A stretch of DNA of 55,703 nt from an uncultured Lachnospiraceae bacterium (GCA_910579225.1 CAJTTI010000024.1:1-55703), one strand, 5' to 3'; positions 8,677 through 18,311 are shown, numbered from the stretch's first letter. Program-made: numbers and translations. Notes: a model not told the origin generated them from the sequence alone.

Positions 8677-10212
8677 ATGTCTACAAACGGTAAAAAAATG
8701 ATTCTTGGTTCTGCGCTGACACTGTTTTTGCTGTCGCTTTTGAACAAGGGGCTGGGTTTTATCAAATCCATGGTGATTGCGTCTGCTTTTGGAGCGAACC
8801 TGCAGACAGATGCGTACTATGTGGCGGAGGGCCTGATGCAGAATGCACTGCTTCCTATTTCGGAAGCAGTGGCAGTGTCGTTTCTTCCTATATATATAGG
8901 GATGAAAGAAAAAGACCAACGGGACGCCCGGATATTTACCAGTCGTACCATGACAGATATTTTTATTCTGTCTTTCCTTCTGTCTTTGCTTTTGTATATG
9001 GCAGCGCCATTTCTTCTAAAACTGATTCTGCCGTCCTATACATGGGATGAGGTAGAACTTAGTATCTCCTATTTCCGCATTCTTATATGGGGGATGTGTT
9101 TCTATATGTCCAATCAGCTTCTGCAGAGCCTTTTGAATGCAGAAAAGGCATATGGCTATTCTTCCTTTACAGCTATGATCAATAATCTGGTGCTGACAGC
9201 GGCAGTCTTCTGTCTGGGGAGAAGGTTTGGCTTGAAAACCATGGCAGCGGCAGTACTGGTTTCTTATCTGGTACAGTTTTTGTTTCTTCAGACGAAAAGC
9301 TGGCAGTATGGGCATTTGACGCCTGCTTATGGACTTCGGGACCGACGGATCCTGAGACTTTGCGGGCAGGCATTCCCAATCTTCTTTGGAAATGCAATTT
9401 GTGAACTGAATAACCTGGTTGACCGAAGTCTCCTGTCTGCTATGGAAGAGGGAGCAGTGACAGCAGTGTCCTATGCTTCAGTGCTATATCAGTTTGCATC
9501 CAATCTGATCAGTATTCCCATGACAACGATTATCTATACAGAACTGGCGGAATCCTTCGCAGAAGGGCGTATGAGAGAGGGTGGGGACAAGCTGGAAAAA
9601 GGAATTCATATCAGCCTGTTTTTCTGTATTCCTATTTCATTGTTTGTGATGACGGCAGCCGGTTTGATTGTGCAGATTACATACGGCAGGGGAGCGTTTG
9701 TTCCGGAGGCTGTGGCGATGACTGCTCAGGGACTTAGATATTATGGACTTTGTTTTCTGGCCTACTGTATCAACGCGCTGTTGTTCAGGGCCTGTTACTC
9801 ACTGAATGACACATTGCTGCCCATGAAAGTGGGGCTTGGAACGGTAAGCCTGAATATTGTGCTTTCTATCACCCTGTCAAAGTTTCTGGGACTTCGGGGA
9901 ATTGTACTGGCGACGGCGATTGCCAATACTTTGACCAGTGTGATCACGCTGCTGATTTTCAACCGTACGAAGATGACGATTCATCTGAGACGATTTATAA
10001 AACCGGTTCTGCGCATCGGTGTATCAGCAGTGATTTCTACAGTAGTGTGCGGTGCATGGCTGTATCTTCATCCGGTGGGAAATGGGATTCTGCTTTTTGT
10101 GACAGCAGCATGTCTGGAATTTGGGCTTTATGGGGGACTGATGATCTTGTGCAGAGAAGAGATGGGGCTGGAGATCGTGGGTTTGATACGGGCAGTGATT
10201 AAAAAGGACTGA
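8677..10212 (+). CDS. MurJ/MviN-family lipid flippase
   Basis: 511 residues, about 14 membrane helices, MATE-like MOP superfamily. The start (LLNKGLGFIKSMVIASAFG, then TDAYYVAEGL) and SLNDTLLPMKVGLGTVSLNI near residue 370 match the MurJ/MviN branch rather than the Wzx branch. In this setting it more likely exports an exopolysaccharide lipid intermediate than lipid II; relatives in polysaccharide loci are often annotated murJ. A second, Wzx-type flippase is encoded at 16002. Translation is probably coupled to the polymerase gene just upstream. Confidence 0.8.
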   Translation: MSTNGKKMILGSALTLFLLSLLNKGLGFIKSMVIASAFGANLQTDAYYVAEGLMQNALLPISEAVAVSFLPIYIGMKEKDQRDARIFTSRTMTDIFILSFLLSLLLYMAAPFLLKLILPSYTWDEVELSISYFRILIWGMCFYMSNQLLQSLLNAEKAYGYSSFTAMINNLVLTAAVFCLGRRFGLKTMAAAVLVSYLVQFLFLQTKSWQYGHLTPAYGLRDRRILRLCGQAFPIFFGNAICELNNLVDRSLLSAMEEGAVTAVSYASVLYQFASNLISIPMTTIIYTELAESFAEGRMREGGDKLEKGIHISLFFCIPISLFVMTAAGLIVQITYGRGAFVPEAVAMTAQGLRYYGLCFLAYCINALLFRACYSLNDTLLPMKVGLGTVSLNIVLSITLSKFLGLRGIVLATAIANTLTSVITLLIFNRTKMTIHLRRFIKPVLRIGVSAVISTVVCGAWLYLHPVGNGILLFVTAACLEFGLYGGLMILCREEMGLEIVGLIRAVIKKD

Positions 10213-10231
10213 TAGGAAAGGAAGGGCGGAT

Positions 10232-11221
10232 TTGAGAGAGGAACAGGAAGTACTTGTGAGTGTGGTTGTACCAATATACAATGTGGAAGCCTATCTGCGT
10301 CCATGCCTGGATTCTCTGATGGGACAGACTTATGAAAAACTGGAACTGCTGTTGATTGACGATGGTTCTACAGATCAGAGCGGAGCGATATGTGATGACT
10401 ATGCCAGGAGGGACAGCCGGGTGAAAGTAATCCATAAAGGGAATAGTGGTGTCTCTGCCGCCCGGAACACAGGAATAGAGATGGCTTCGGGGAAGTATTT
10501 GATCTTTGTAGATGCGGATGATGGGGTCCATCCACAACTGGTGGAGCTGTACATGGCTCACAGGAGAAGCGGAGGAACACTTTTGTGTGATCTGACTCTG
10601 GACCAGGAGGAACAAAAGAGAGAATATGCAACGGCAGAGATGGTTCATACAGAGACTGTAAAGCGCGGCAGTTTTATGGAACTGTTTTTCAGGGATTATA
10701 TCAATGCGCCATTTAATAAGTTCTATGTAACGGATATTTTAAAGAAATATGAGGTCCGTTTTCCGGAGGGTAAGAGTCTGGGAGAGGATCTGCCTTTTAA
10801 TCTGGAATATTTTCGGCATGCGCCGGAGGACTTCTGTATCCTGCATGCGCCATTATATTATTACCGGGAAAACCGGGACGGAAGTCTGAGCACATCCTAC
10901 CGGACGGATCTGTTTGAGATTCAGCAGGAATCATTTACAGAGTTAAAGCGGTTTCTTGAAGATATGGATGTATGGGATGAGAAAAACAGGAAAATATACT
11001 ATGGAATGTATTGGGACCGGCTGTATCTAACGGCAGAACTGTGCAGGACTTATGAAAAACTTCATAAAAGGATGATACATCCGAGAGATCTCCGCCTGAA
11101 GGAGATCCTGAGGAGTCCTCTGTGGGGGCAGATTTGGAAAGAGTGTGAAAGGAGCAATGCTGCCAATTGGAAACGAAGAATAAAAGCAGTCAGGCAGAAG
11201 GTTTGGGAGCTGCTGAGCTGA
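10232..11221 (+). CDS. GT2 family glycosyltransferase
   Basis: 329 residues. GT-A domain: VSVVVPIYNVEAYL at the N-terminus, LLIDDGSTDQSG, GNSGVSAARNTGIE, and the metal site IFVDADDG near residue 92. It should transfer a sugar from a nucleotide donor to a growing lipid-linked oligosaccharide at the cytoplasmic face; donor unknown. The start is TTG 10232 with GGAAGGG upstream; no ATG fits the domain start. Its 3' end overlaps the next glycosyltransferase gene by 55 bp. Confidence 0.85.
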   Translation: MREEQEVLVSVVVPIYNVEAYLRPCLDSLMGQTYEKLELLLIDDGSTDQSGAICDDYARRDSRVKVIHKGNSGVSAARNTGIEMASGKYLIFVDADDGVHPQLVELYMAHRRSGGTLLCDLTLDQEEQKREYATAEMVHTETVKRGSFMELFFRDYINAPFNKFYVTDILKKYEVRFPEGKSLGEDLPFNLEYFRHAPEDFCILHAPLYYYRENRDGSLSTSYRTDLFEIQQESFTELKRFLEDMDVWDEKNRKIYYGMYWDRLYLTAELCRTYEKLHKRMIHPRDLRLKEILRSPLWGQIWKECERSNAANWKRRIKAVRQKVWELLS

Positions 11222-12186
11222 AAGAACCGTTCTTTTCTATTATTGTGCCGGTATTCAATGTGGAACCGTATCTGGAGAAATGCGTATGCTCCCTTACGGA
11301 ACAGGAACCGGCGGGCGGGGAGCTGGAGATCTTGCTGGTCGACGATGGCAGTACCGATGAGAGCGGCCGGCTGGCAGATCAACTGGCAGCCCGATATGAA
11401 CAGGTGAAAGTATTTCACAAGGAAAACGCAGGCTTGTCTTCTGCGAGAAATTACGGAATAGAGCGGGCGTCAGGAGCGTATGTGCTGTTTGTGGATTCGG
11501 ACGATTATGCAGCTCCGGAACTGTGCAGGCGAATCTGGGAAGCCCTTGAGAGGCATGGGATGGCGGATGCAGTCTGTTATGATGGGGTGGAACACGGAAG
11601 TCATGGGGAGACTTCTACAAGAAGAGTTCCTGTTGCAGAAGAACGGTGTACAGAGAGTGGAAAAAAATATCTGCTGGAACATTACAAATCCCGGACACTC
11701 AGCGTGGAGGCATGGATGTATGCATATAAAAGATCATTCCTTATGGAACAGGAACTTCGGTTTCGGGAAGGAAGACTTCATGAGGATGTGGAATTCACCC
11801 CCCGGGCGTTGCTTGCCTGTAAGAAGGTCATAGAGCTTCCGGATGGCTTGTATCACTATGTGGTGCGGGAGAATTCTATCTCCACACAGAAGGACAAAGG
11901 AAAAAATATCCGGGATCTGTTTGCCACGCTTCAAGAGCAGTGCGAGGTGGCAGAACAGCAGGAACCAGAGTTGAGAAAATGGATGAAAAATGCAGCGTTG
12001 GACAGTTATTTGAATATGGTACAGTATGCTAGGATGTATCAGTCCCGGTATCGGAAGCTTTTGGATAAGCGGTTTTTGATGGGAAAAGCAGCGACCAGAT
12101 GGAACCATTTTCGCGTACTGCTCTGCCTGATAAATGTTCGCCTGTACTGCCTGGTCAATGATTGTTACAAATATCTGCGAAAATAA
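11167..12186 (+). CDS. GT2 family glycosyltransferase
   Basis: 339 residues. GT-A domain with FFSIIVPVFNVEPYL, LLVDDGSTDESG, NAGLSSARNYGIE and the DxD-type site LFVDSDDY near residue 107. About 30% of positions look shared with the preceding protein, so the two may be old duplicates. The start is TTG 11167, 12 bases after AAAGGAG and inside the end of the preceding gene, which implies translational coupling. Acceptor and donor are unknown. Confidence 0.83.
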   Translation: METKNKSSQAEGLGAAELKEPFFSIIVPVFNVEPYLEKCVCSLTEQEPAGGELEILLVDDGSTDESGRLADQLAARYEQVKVFHKENAGLSSARNYGIERASGAYVLFVDSDDYAAPELCRRIWEALERHGMADAVCYDGVEHGSHGETSTRRVPVAEERCTESGKKYLLEHYKSRTLSVEAWMYAYKRSFLMEQELRFREGRLHEDVEFTPRALLACKKVIELPDGLYHYVVRENSISTQKDKGKNIRDLFATLQEQCEVAEQQEPELRKWMKNAALDSYLNMVQYARMYQSRYRKLLDKRFLMGKAATRWNHFRVLLCLINVRLYCLVNDCYKYLRK

Positions 12187-12270
12187 GGCAAATTTGCAAT
12201 TTTATGGCAGATGAATTATAATAACAGGAACACAGGAGCCTGTAAAAGTGAAACGGGAGATAGAGAAGAG

Positions 12271-13170
12271 ATGAAAGCAATACAAAAAATAGCGTATCTG
12301 GTGATTGCTTATATGGATCCGGAACAATTAAAACGGCTGACCGAAAGACTTGTGAAGGATTCGGACGTGTATATCCATATTAATTCCAGTGTGGATATTC
12401 GGCCTTTTCAAGAGCGTCTGGCGGCGGTGAAAGGGGAAGGCAGAGCGGCTTTTTCCAGGGAGCGTTTCCGGATTGTCTGGGGCGGTTATTCCATTCTGAA
12501 AGCAACTTTCTCCATGCTGGAACAGGCTTTTGCATACAAAGAGTACGACCGGGTGGTGCTTTTGACGGGCCTTGACTATCCTATAAAATCGAACAGGGAG
12601 ATTCAGCAGTTTTTCCAGGAACATGCAGATGTGGAATTCGTGCATGGAGATACAGTGACCGGAGAGATGTATGAGCATCTGTACTATTATGACTGCAGAG
12701 ATTCCAGGGTTTTACACAAGCTGTTTGAGTTATCCAAAAATATTCTGAAAAAATGCGGGATCAGAGAAAAGAAAGACTATGTTATGCATCAGGGACAGAG
12801 ATACCGCCTGTACGGTATCACGCCGAAATGGGCCTTGTCCGGGAAAGGTGCCCGTTATTTGCTGGATTTTTACCATCAGAATAAAAGATTTAACCGGTAT
12901 TTTCAGTTGATGCATGCGCCGGATGATTTTTATGTAGCTACAGTTCTCCTGAACTCGGAATTCAAAGAGCGAGTGGAGACGAAAAAGGATATCTTTAAGA
13001 TTATCTGGCTTCCTGAGGACAGAGGAGCAAAAGTTCTTTCAGAAGAGGATGAAGAGGAACTGCTGCAGTGTCAGGAGCTGTATGCCAAGAAATTTCAATC
13101 AGATACTTCGGTGGGGCTGCAGGACCGGCTGGAAGCTGTATTTCAGAGAAAACAAGAGGAGAACTTATGA
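12271..13170 (+). CDS. Core-2/I-branching-type glycosyltransferase (GT14)
   Basis: 299 residues. KIAYLVIAYMDPEQLKRL, then HINSSVDI, VWGGYSILKATFSMLEQA and LLTGLDYPIKSN follow the pattern of GT14 beta-1,6-N-acetylglucosaminyl- or xylosyltransferases, which bacteria also use in surface glycans. I start at ATG 12271, 12 bases after GGGAG; an ATG 60 bp upstream has no ribosome site and would add a non-conserved tail. It overlaps the next gene by ATGA. Confidence 0.8.
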   Translation: MKAIQKIAYLVIAYMDPEQLKRLTERLVKDSDVYIHINSSVDIRPFQERLAAVKGEGRAAFSRERFRIVWGGYSILKATFSMLEQAFAYKEYDRVVLLTGLDYPIKSNREIQQFFQEHADVEFVHGDTVTGEMYEHLYYYDCRDSRVLHKLFELSKNILKKCGIREKKDYVMHQGQRYRLYGITPKWALSGKGARYLLDFYHQNKRFNRYFQLMHAPDDFYVATVLLNSEFKERVETKKDIFKIIWLPEDRGAKVLSEEDEEELLQCQELYAKKFQSDTSVGLQDRLEAVFQRKQEENL

Positions 13171-14822
13171 AATTACTGATTCCCAGTGCAAAGATTGTAC
13201 CGGAAGAACTGCAGAATCTTGGGAAACTCCCGGCAATTATCTATCCGGTGGGCCAGGGGATTGTGCTGGACTATCTGCTGGAGCAGTATGAGCAGCAGGC
13301 AGATTCCATACGGATCCTGTGTTGTGAGATGGCGGCGGAGGTCCAGGCACGACTTTCTTCCTATAAGAATAAGAAGCTGTATTTTCAGTGTCTGGATGCA
13401 TTGGGGGATCTCGGGGATACGGTTTATGCCGGGTTAGAAGATGTGCATACACCGCTGGTCATTAATTTTGCAGATACAATCGTGCAGGATCGGTTTCCGG
13501 AGGAAGTGAAGGATGGGTTTTTCTATTCACTGGATTATCCGTCTGACCTGTGGACGTTTTTCGAATCTGACCAGGGAGAGATTAGTGGGATTCGGGATAA
13601 GCAAAGCGGGGGCCAGGTGAATACCCGGCAGAATCTGTTTGTGGGAGTGTTCCGGTTCTCGGATGAAGGAGATCTGAAATCCTGTTTTGAGAAAGTGTTC
13701 AAAGAGCGGGATCCGGGGATGAGCTCGTTCTATCAGGCGCTTATCCTGTACAGTCGGATGCACCCTATGGTTCCGGTCTATACGGAAAACTGGTTTGACA
13801 TCGGTCATGTGGATAAATATTATAATTCGAAGCTGGAAGTAAAAGCAAGAGAATTTAATCATATTACCATTGATAAAAACAGGGGAATTCTGTCCAAATG
13901 CAGCGATGATAAAGACAAGCTGATTGGAGAGATTCTGTGGTATCTGAAACTTCCGGCGGATATCGAATATGTGAGGCCCAGAATCTTCTCTTATTCCACC
14001 AGCTATCACGAGCCTTATGTATCCATGGAATATTATGCATACCATACAGTGCATGAGCTGTTCCTGTACGGGGATCTGGGTTATCCTCAGTGGCGAGAAA
14101 TCTTTGAGCGGCTCCGCTTTATTTACCGGGATTTTCAGCGTTACAGTGTGAGTGACAGCGGGATACCAAAAGCATTGGAGGAAGTTTATCTGGAGAAGAC
14201 GAAGAAGCGGCTTTCTGCACTCAGGCAGGATACCGGATTCCAGGCTTTTTTTCAGATGCCCATGAAAATCAATGGAGTGATGTATTTGCCTCTGGATGAG
14301 ATTTGCCGGAGACTGTCGAAGGAGGTTCCCTGTCGCCTGTATGATGTGGAAGTATTCCATATTATTCATGGGGATCTTTGCTTTGCTAATATTATGGTGG
14401 ATGCCAATTTTTCATTTATTAAAGTCATTGACCCGAGAGGGAAATTCGGCAGATATGATATCTATGGTGATCAGAGGTATGAACTGGCTAAGCTGTTTCA
14501 CAGCGTGGATGGGAAGTATGATTTTATTATCAAGGATTTGTTTGATCTGGAGGCAGTTCCGGAACAGGCTGTTGTCGATTACCGGATTCTGGATCGAAAG
14601 AGGGGATTTGATCTGTATGAGATTTTTCAGAATGTATTCGAGGAGGAGATCGGAGCAGACAAAGGGAAGATCGAATTGATTGAGGCACTGTTGTTTCTGA
14701 GTATGATACCATTGCATCAGGAGAGCCTCAGGCATCAGTATGCGATGCTTGCCACGGGAGTGGAACTTCTGGATCGGGTGATGGACATCAGAGCAGAGAG
14801 CGGAGGGAAAGAACATGTATAA
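13167..14822 (+). CDS. Nucleotidyltransferase-like/phosphotransferase fusion protein
   Basis: 551 residues in two parts. The first about 250 residues resemble a divergent sugar nucleotidyltransferase (IPSAKIVPEELQ, PVGQGIVLDYLLEQY, NFADTI, a later YTENWFDIGHVDKY). The C-terminal part is an APH/choline-kinase-like fold with HGDLCFANIM near residue 400 and the metal-binding aspartate in IDPRGKFG. The family is found in capsule loci, always without defined substrate as far as I know. I infer phosphorylation of a small polyol, sugar or acid and nucleotide activation, together with the two next genes. ATG 13167 has AGAGGAGA upstream and overlaps the previous stop; the next gene's ATG lies inside its own end. 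Confidence 0.7.
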   Translation: MKLLIPSAKIVPEELQNLGKLPAIIYPVGQGIVLDYLLEQYEQQADSIRILCCEMAAEVQARLSSYKNKKLYFQCLDALGDLGDTVYAGLEDVHTPLVINFADTIVQDRFPEEVKDGFFYSLDYPSDLWTFFESDQGEISGIRDKQSGGQVNTRQNLFVGVFRFSDEGDLKSCFEKVFKERDPGMSSFYQALILYSRMHPMVPVYTENWFDIGHVDKYYNSKLEVKAREFNHITIDKNRGILSKCSDDKDKLIGEILWYLKLPADIEYVRPRIFSYSTSYHEPYVSMEYYAYHTVHELFLYGDLGYPQWREIFERLRFIYRDFQRYSVSDSGIPKALEEVYLEKTKKRLSALRQDTGFQAFFQMPMKINGVMYLPLDEICRRLSKEVPCRLYDVEVFHIIHGDLCFANIMVDANFSFIKVIDPRGKFGRYDIYGDQRYELAKLFHSVDGKYDFIIKDLFDLEAVPEQAVVDYRILDRKRGFDLYEIFQNVFEEEIGADKGKIELIEALLFLSMIPLHQESLRHQYAMLATGVELLDRVMDIRAESGGKEHV

Positions 14823-15213
14823 AGAGTATTCATTTGTATTTGATATTGACGGGACCATCTGTCCCATTAAGAAACGAGAGGAACGATATGAGGACCTGGT
14901 ACCTTATGAGAATGTGGTTCAGAAAATGCGATATTATAAAGAAAACGGCGCGAAGATCATTCTCTTTACGTCCAGAAATATGAATTCCTATGGAGGTAAC
15001 CTGGGGCTCATCAATAAACATACGGCAAAGATCCTGCTGGAATGGCTGGATAAATGGAATATTCCCTATGATGAGATCGTCTATGGAAAGCCCTGGCCAG
15101 GACATAAAGGGTTTTACGTGGATGACCGGACCATACGTCCGGATGAGTTTTTGAATCAGTCAGTGGAAGAGCTGGATGAGATCTGCAGGCATTCAAAAGA
15201 TGATTCCAAATAA
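14815..15213 (+). CDS. HAD-family phosphatase of capsule-biosynthesis type
   Basis: 132 residues, a compact HAD without a cap domain. Motif I is FDIDGTICP (nucleophile D and acid D), motif II LFTSRN, a motif III lysine lies in VYGKPWPGHKG, and motif IV is YVDDRTI. Such stand-alone HADs in capsule loci remove phosphate from small sugar- or polyol-phosphate intermediates. It overlaps the kinase-fusion gene and precedes a nucleotidyltransferase gene, so it belongs to the same three-gene activation pathway. Substrate unknown. Confidence 0.8.
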   Translation: MYKEYSFVFDIDGTICPIKKREERYEDLVPYENVVQKMRYYKENGAKIILFTSRNMNSYGGNLGLINKHTAKILLEWLDKWNIPYDEIVYGKPWPGHKGFYVDDRTIRPDEFLNQSVEELDEICRHSKDDSK

Positions 15214-15239
15214 GGAGACTTGGGAAAGGAGACAGAAGG

Positions 15240-15971
15240 GTGGAACATAGGATGACAATCATTATCACTATGGCAGGATTGGGCACCAGATTCAGAAAAG
15301 CCGGGTATCAGGTTCCCAAGTATATGATAGAAGCGAAAGGAAAGACACTGTTTGAGTGGTCTATGGATAGTTTGAAAGGGTATCAGGAGCATACGTCCAG
15401 ATATATTTTCGTGGTGCGCAGAGAAGACCAGGCGTCGGCATTTATCCGCAGTCGGTGTGCTGCATATGGGATTGAAGATGTGAAGATTCTGGAGATTGAT
15501 CAGATGACAGACGGACAGGCAACGACCTGTATGCTGGCAGTTCCTTACTGTGACCCGGAGGATGCGATTATGGTATACAATATTGATACCTATGTGGAGC
15601 CCTATGAGATGAGATACGAGGCCATCTCCGGGGACGGGCATATTCCCTGCTTCCATGCGGAGGGGGATCACTGGAGTTTTGCCAAAACTGATGAGCAGGG
15701 ACAGGTGACAGAAGTGAGGGAAAAGGTGCGGATCTCGGATAACTGTACTCTGGGGGCTTATTATTTTTCTTCTGCAGAATTATATCGAAAGCTTTATGAG
15801 GAGTATTATGCGGACGACAGTCGGATGGAGAAGAATGAGAAGTATATCGCACCTCTGTATAATTATATGATTGAGAAAGGCCTGCCGGTGTCGATCAGTC
15901 TGGTGGATGCACAGAAGGTACATGTGCTGGGTACTCCGGAAGAGCTGGAAGTATTTCTGAAAGACGGATAA
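15240..15971 (+). CDS. Sugar/polyol-phosphate nucleotidyltransferase
   Basis: 243 residues, single GT-A-like nucleotidyltransferase domain. The signature MTIIITMAGLGTRFRKAGY, then VPKYMIEAKGKTLFEW, marks NTP binding, and YNIDTYV is the metal site near residue 118. It probably forms an NDP-activated residue from the phosphate made by the fusion protein at 13167. GTG 15240 has AAAGGAG at good spacing; ATG 15252 is an alternative start, four codons later. CTP, GTP, UTP or dTTP cannot be told from the sequence. Confidence 0.8.
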   Translation: MEHRMTIIITMAGLGTRFRKAGYQVPKYMIEAKGKTLFEWSMDSLKGYQEHTSRYIFVVRREDQASAFIRSRCAAYGIEDVKILEIDQMTDGQATTCMLAVPYCDPEDAIMVYNIDTYVEPYEMRYEAISGDGHIPCFHAEGDHWSFAKTDEQGQVTEVREKVRISDNCTLGAYYFSSAELYRKLYEEYYADDSRMEKNEKYIAPLYNYMIEKGLPVSISLVDAQKVHVLGTPEELEVFLKDG

Positions 15972-16001
15972 TATGCAAAGAAATATTGAAAGAAGAAGCA
16001 G

Positions 16002-17309
16002 ATGCTGGAATTTTTGAAGAAGATAAGGAACAATCAATTTATCGGAAATACGAATTGGCTGATTTTTCAGAATATCTATTCTATGGGCTTGTCTCTTGTG
16101 GTCGGAGCACTGTCGGCCCGTTATCTGGGACCATCTAATTATGGGCTGATCGGTTATGGCGCATCTCTGGTCAATTTGTTTACGGCAGTCAGTCAGCTTG
16201 GGATTGACAATGTGCTGATTAATGAGATGATGAAGCATCCGGAGGAGAAGGGCCGGGTCATGGGGACCGCTCTGTGCATGCGTGCGGCTTCTTCCATTAC
16301 CAGTCTGATCTGTGCGATGATACTGGTAGTGCTGATTGAACCAGGAAACCGCGTGCTGTGGTTTGTGGCCGGTATCCAGGCATTTGCCATTGCTCTGCGT
16401 TCCTATGAGCTTCTGAACGAGTGGTTTCTGTCAGAAATGAAATCCAAATATTATGTGATTGCAAATATATGCGGACAGACGGTGGTGGGGGTCTGGAAGA
16501 TTGTCCTTCTGATCCTGGGAGCGTCTGTCATGTGGTTTGCAGCTGCTACAACCATACAGGCACTGGTATGTGGCGGGATTGTGATTACGATCTTTTTGAT
16601 GACCAGGAACTTTAAGCTGGGATTTTGCTGGCAGTATGGAAAGGATATTTTCAGGCGGAGCAAATATTATGTGATGGCAGGTCTGGCAGTGGCTTTGTAT
16701 ACGCAAATGGACAAGGTGATGCTGGGCAAGATGATGGGAGAGACAGAGGTAGGATATTATACGGCGGCAATGACCATCGCCATGTTGTGGGAATTTATTC
16801 CGACGGCTTTTATTAACTCTTCAAGAGTGGTGATTCTGGAGAAAAAGACTCAAAATGAGGAAGAATACCTCAATAAACTTCAGCTTCTGCTGTTTGCAAT
16901 CAGTATTCTGGGGCTTCTGGTGGGGCTGGCTGTGCAGCTTTTTGGCGGTCTGGCCGTTGCGATTTTGTATGGAAAGGAATATATGTCTGCTGTTCCGGTA
17001 TTAAAACTGCTGATCTGGTCCACGACTTTTGCCATGATCGGTGTAGCCAGAAATATATGGAGCGTGGCGGAAGATAAAAACAAATATTCGAAGAACTATA
17101 CGATCTGCGGCGGTATCTTTAATCTTATATTTAATGCGCTGACAATTCCTGCATGGGGTATCTTCGGGGCGGCAGTCAGTACATTGGGGGCTCAGATCGT
17201 GGTGGCGCTGGTCTCGCCGTTGATCTGGAAGGATACCAGGCCTTTTGTGACGTTGTATCTGGAGTCCTGGAAAAAAGGTATAGCCTATATGAAAAAGGTT
17301 CTGGTCTGA
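16002..17309 (+). CDS. Wzx-type polysaccharide flippase (PST family)
   Basis: 435 residues, 12 or more membrane helices, MOP superfamily. FIGNTNWLIFQNIYSMGLSL, then GALSARYLGPSNYGLIGY, is the characteristic start of the PST/RfbX family, which flips undecaprenyl-linked repeat units to the outer face. Near residue 345 WSVAEDKNKY also fits. Thirty base pairs separate it from the nucleotidyltransferase gene. It is the second flippase of block 1, and blocks 2 and 3 have none, so they probably depend on it or on the MurJ-like protein. Confidence 0.87.
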   Translation: MLEFLKKIRNNQFIGNTNWLIFQNIYSMGLSLVVGALSARYLGPSNYGLIGYGASLVNLFTAVSQLGIDNVLINEMMKHPEEKGRVMGTALCMRAASSITSLICAMILVVLIEPGNRVLWFVAGIQAFAIALRSYELLNEWFLSEMKSKYYVIANICGQTVVGVWKIVLLILGASVMWFAAATTIQALVCGGIVITIFLMTRNFKLGFCWQYGKDIFRRSKYYVMAGLAVALYTQMDKVMLGKMMGETEVGYYTAAMTIAMLWEFIPTAFINSSRVVILEKKTQNEEEYLNKLQLLLFAISILGLLVGLAVQLFGGLAVAILYGKEYMSAVPVLKLLIWSTTFAMIGVARNIWSVAEDKNKYSKNYTICGGIFNLIFNALTIPAWGIFGAAVSTLGAQIVVALVSPLIWKDTRPFVTLYLESWKKGIAYMKKVLV

Positions 17310-17336
17310 CCAGACAGGACAGAATGGAGAAGCAGT

Positions 17337-18260
17337 ATGAAAGAGCAATATTCAGTTCCTGTGGTGCTGATTGTTTTCAACCGGCCCGGACTGGCGGAGA
17401 AGATGCTGGAATGCCTGAAACTTTTGAAGCCGAAACGACTGTTCGTGATCTCAGATGGCCCAAGAGAAAAAGTTCCCGGAGAGAAGGAGAAGGTGGAGCA
17501 GGTCCGCGGCCTGTTCAAGAATGTTCCGTGGCCCTGTGAGGTGCAGAGAAATTATGCAGAGAAAAATATGGGCTGTGATGACCGGGTCCCTTCCGGACTG
17601 AACTGGGTATTTTCCCAGGTGGAGCGGGCGGTGATCCTGGAGGACGACTGCATCCCGTCGCCGCAATTTTTCAATTATGCACAGGAGATGCTGGAATTAT
17701 ATGCAGAGGATTCCCGTGTGATGATGATTGCCGGGTCCAACCATATGCAGCAGTATTCAATAGAGAAAAGCTGTTGTTTTACAGCCCGGGTCTACACCTG
17801 GGGGTGGGCAACCTGGCGCAGAGCCTGGGAGCATTACTGCGAGGATGACAGGGAATGGAAGAGAATTCAGGAGAATGGCACTTTAAAGAACGTATATTCG
17901 ATTCGTACCAGATACTATGTGAGGAAGGAGTTTGACCATTATTTCCGGAGAGGGAAGTGCCCGTGGGATTATCTCTGGTGGATTTCCTGCATGGGAGCCG
18001 GCGGATTATGTGCAGTTCCAAAGGTGAATCTGATCACCAACGAAGGTTTTGGAGAGGACGCTACCCACACCCGCTCCCGGGGAGATTACCGGGGGGAGAC
18101 GTTTCCGATGAAGTTCCCGCTGGACTGCCCAGGGGAAGTGAAGCGTGACCGGAAGATCGACCGGTATGACCGGGGGCTGAATCCGCCCTGGAAAATTGTA
18201 CGGGCGTTCAGGAAATTGCAGAGAATGTTTGGAAGACAGGCGCAGGAAACTGACAGATGA
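17337..18260 (+). CDS. GT-A glycosyltransferase, HlpA/GNT-I-like
   Basis: 307 residues. PVVLIVFNRPGLAEKML at the start, FVISDGPR, and the metal site VILEDDCIPSPQFFNY near residue 101 match the bacterial GNT-I-like/HlpA group of nucleotide-sugar transferases. WGWATWRRAW and WDYLWWISC follow, both typical. Cytoplasmic, no membrane helix. Last gene of block 1; the start has GGAGAAG upstream, and a promoter-like sequence for the next block follows. Confidence 0.8.
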   Translation: MKEQYSVPVVLIVFNRPGLAEKMLECLKLLKPKRLFVISDGPREKVPGEKEKVEQVRGLFKNVPWPCEVQRNYAEKNMGCDDRVPSGLNWVFSQVERAVILEDDCIPSPQFFNYAQEMLELYAEDSRVMMIAGSNHMQQYSIEKSCCFTARVYTWGWATWRRAWEHYCEDDREWKRIQENGTLKNVYSIRTRYYVRKEFDHYFRRGKCPWDYLWWISCMGAGGLCAVPKVNLITNEGFGEDATHTRSRGDYRGETFPMKFPLDCPGEVKRDRKIDRYDRGLNPPWKIVRAFRKLQRMFGRQAQETDR

Positions 18261-18282
18261 AAACTGTAATATTTTGTAGTGC

Positions 18283-18311
18283 TTGTAAAATAAGGGCAAA
18301 GGTGATAAACT
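18283..18311 (+). promoter_or_regulatory. Promoter of block 2
   Basis: TTGTAA (18283-18288), 17-bp spacer, TAAACT (18306-18311), 41 bp upstream of the dehydratase ATG. The 92-bp gap is one of the few non-coding gaps on the plus strand here and marks a change of gene content. Confidence 0.45.
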
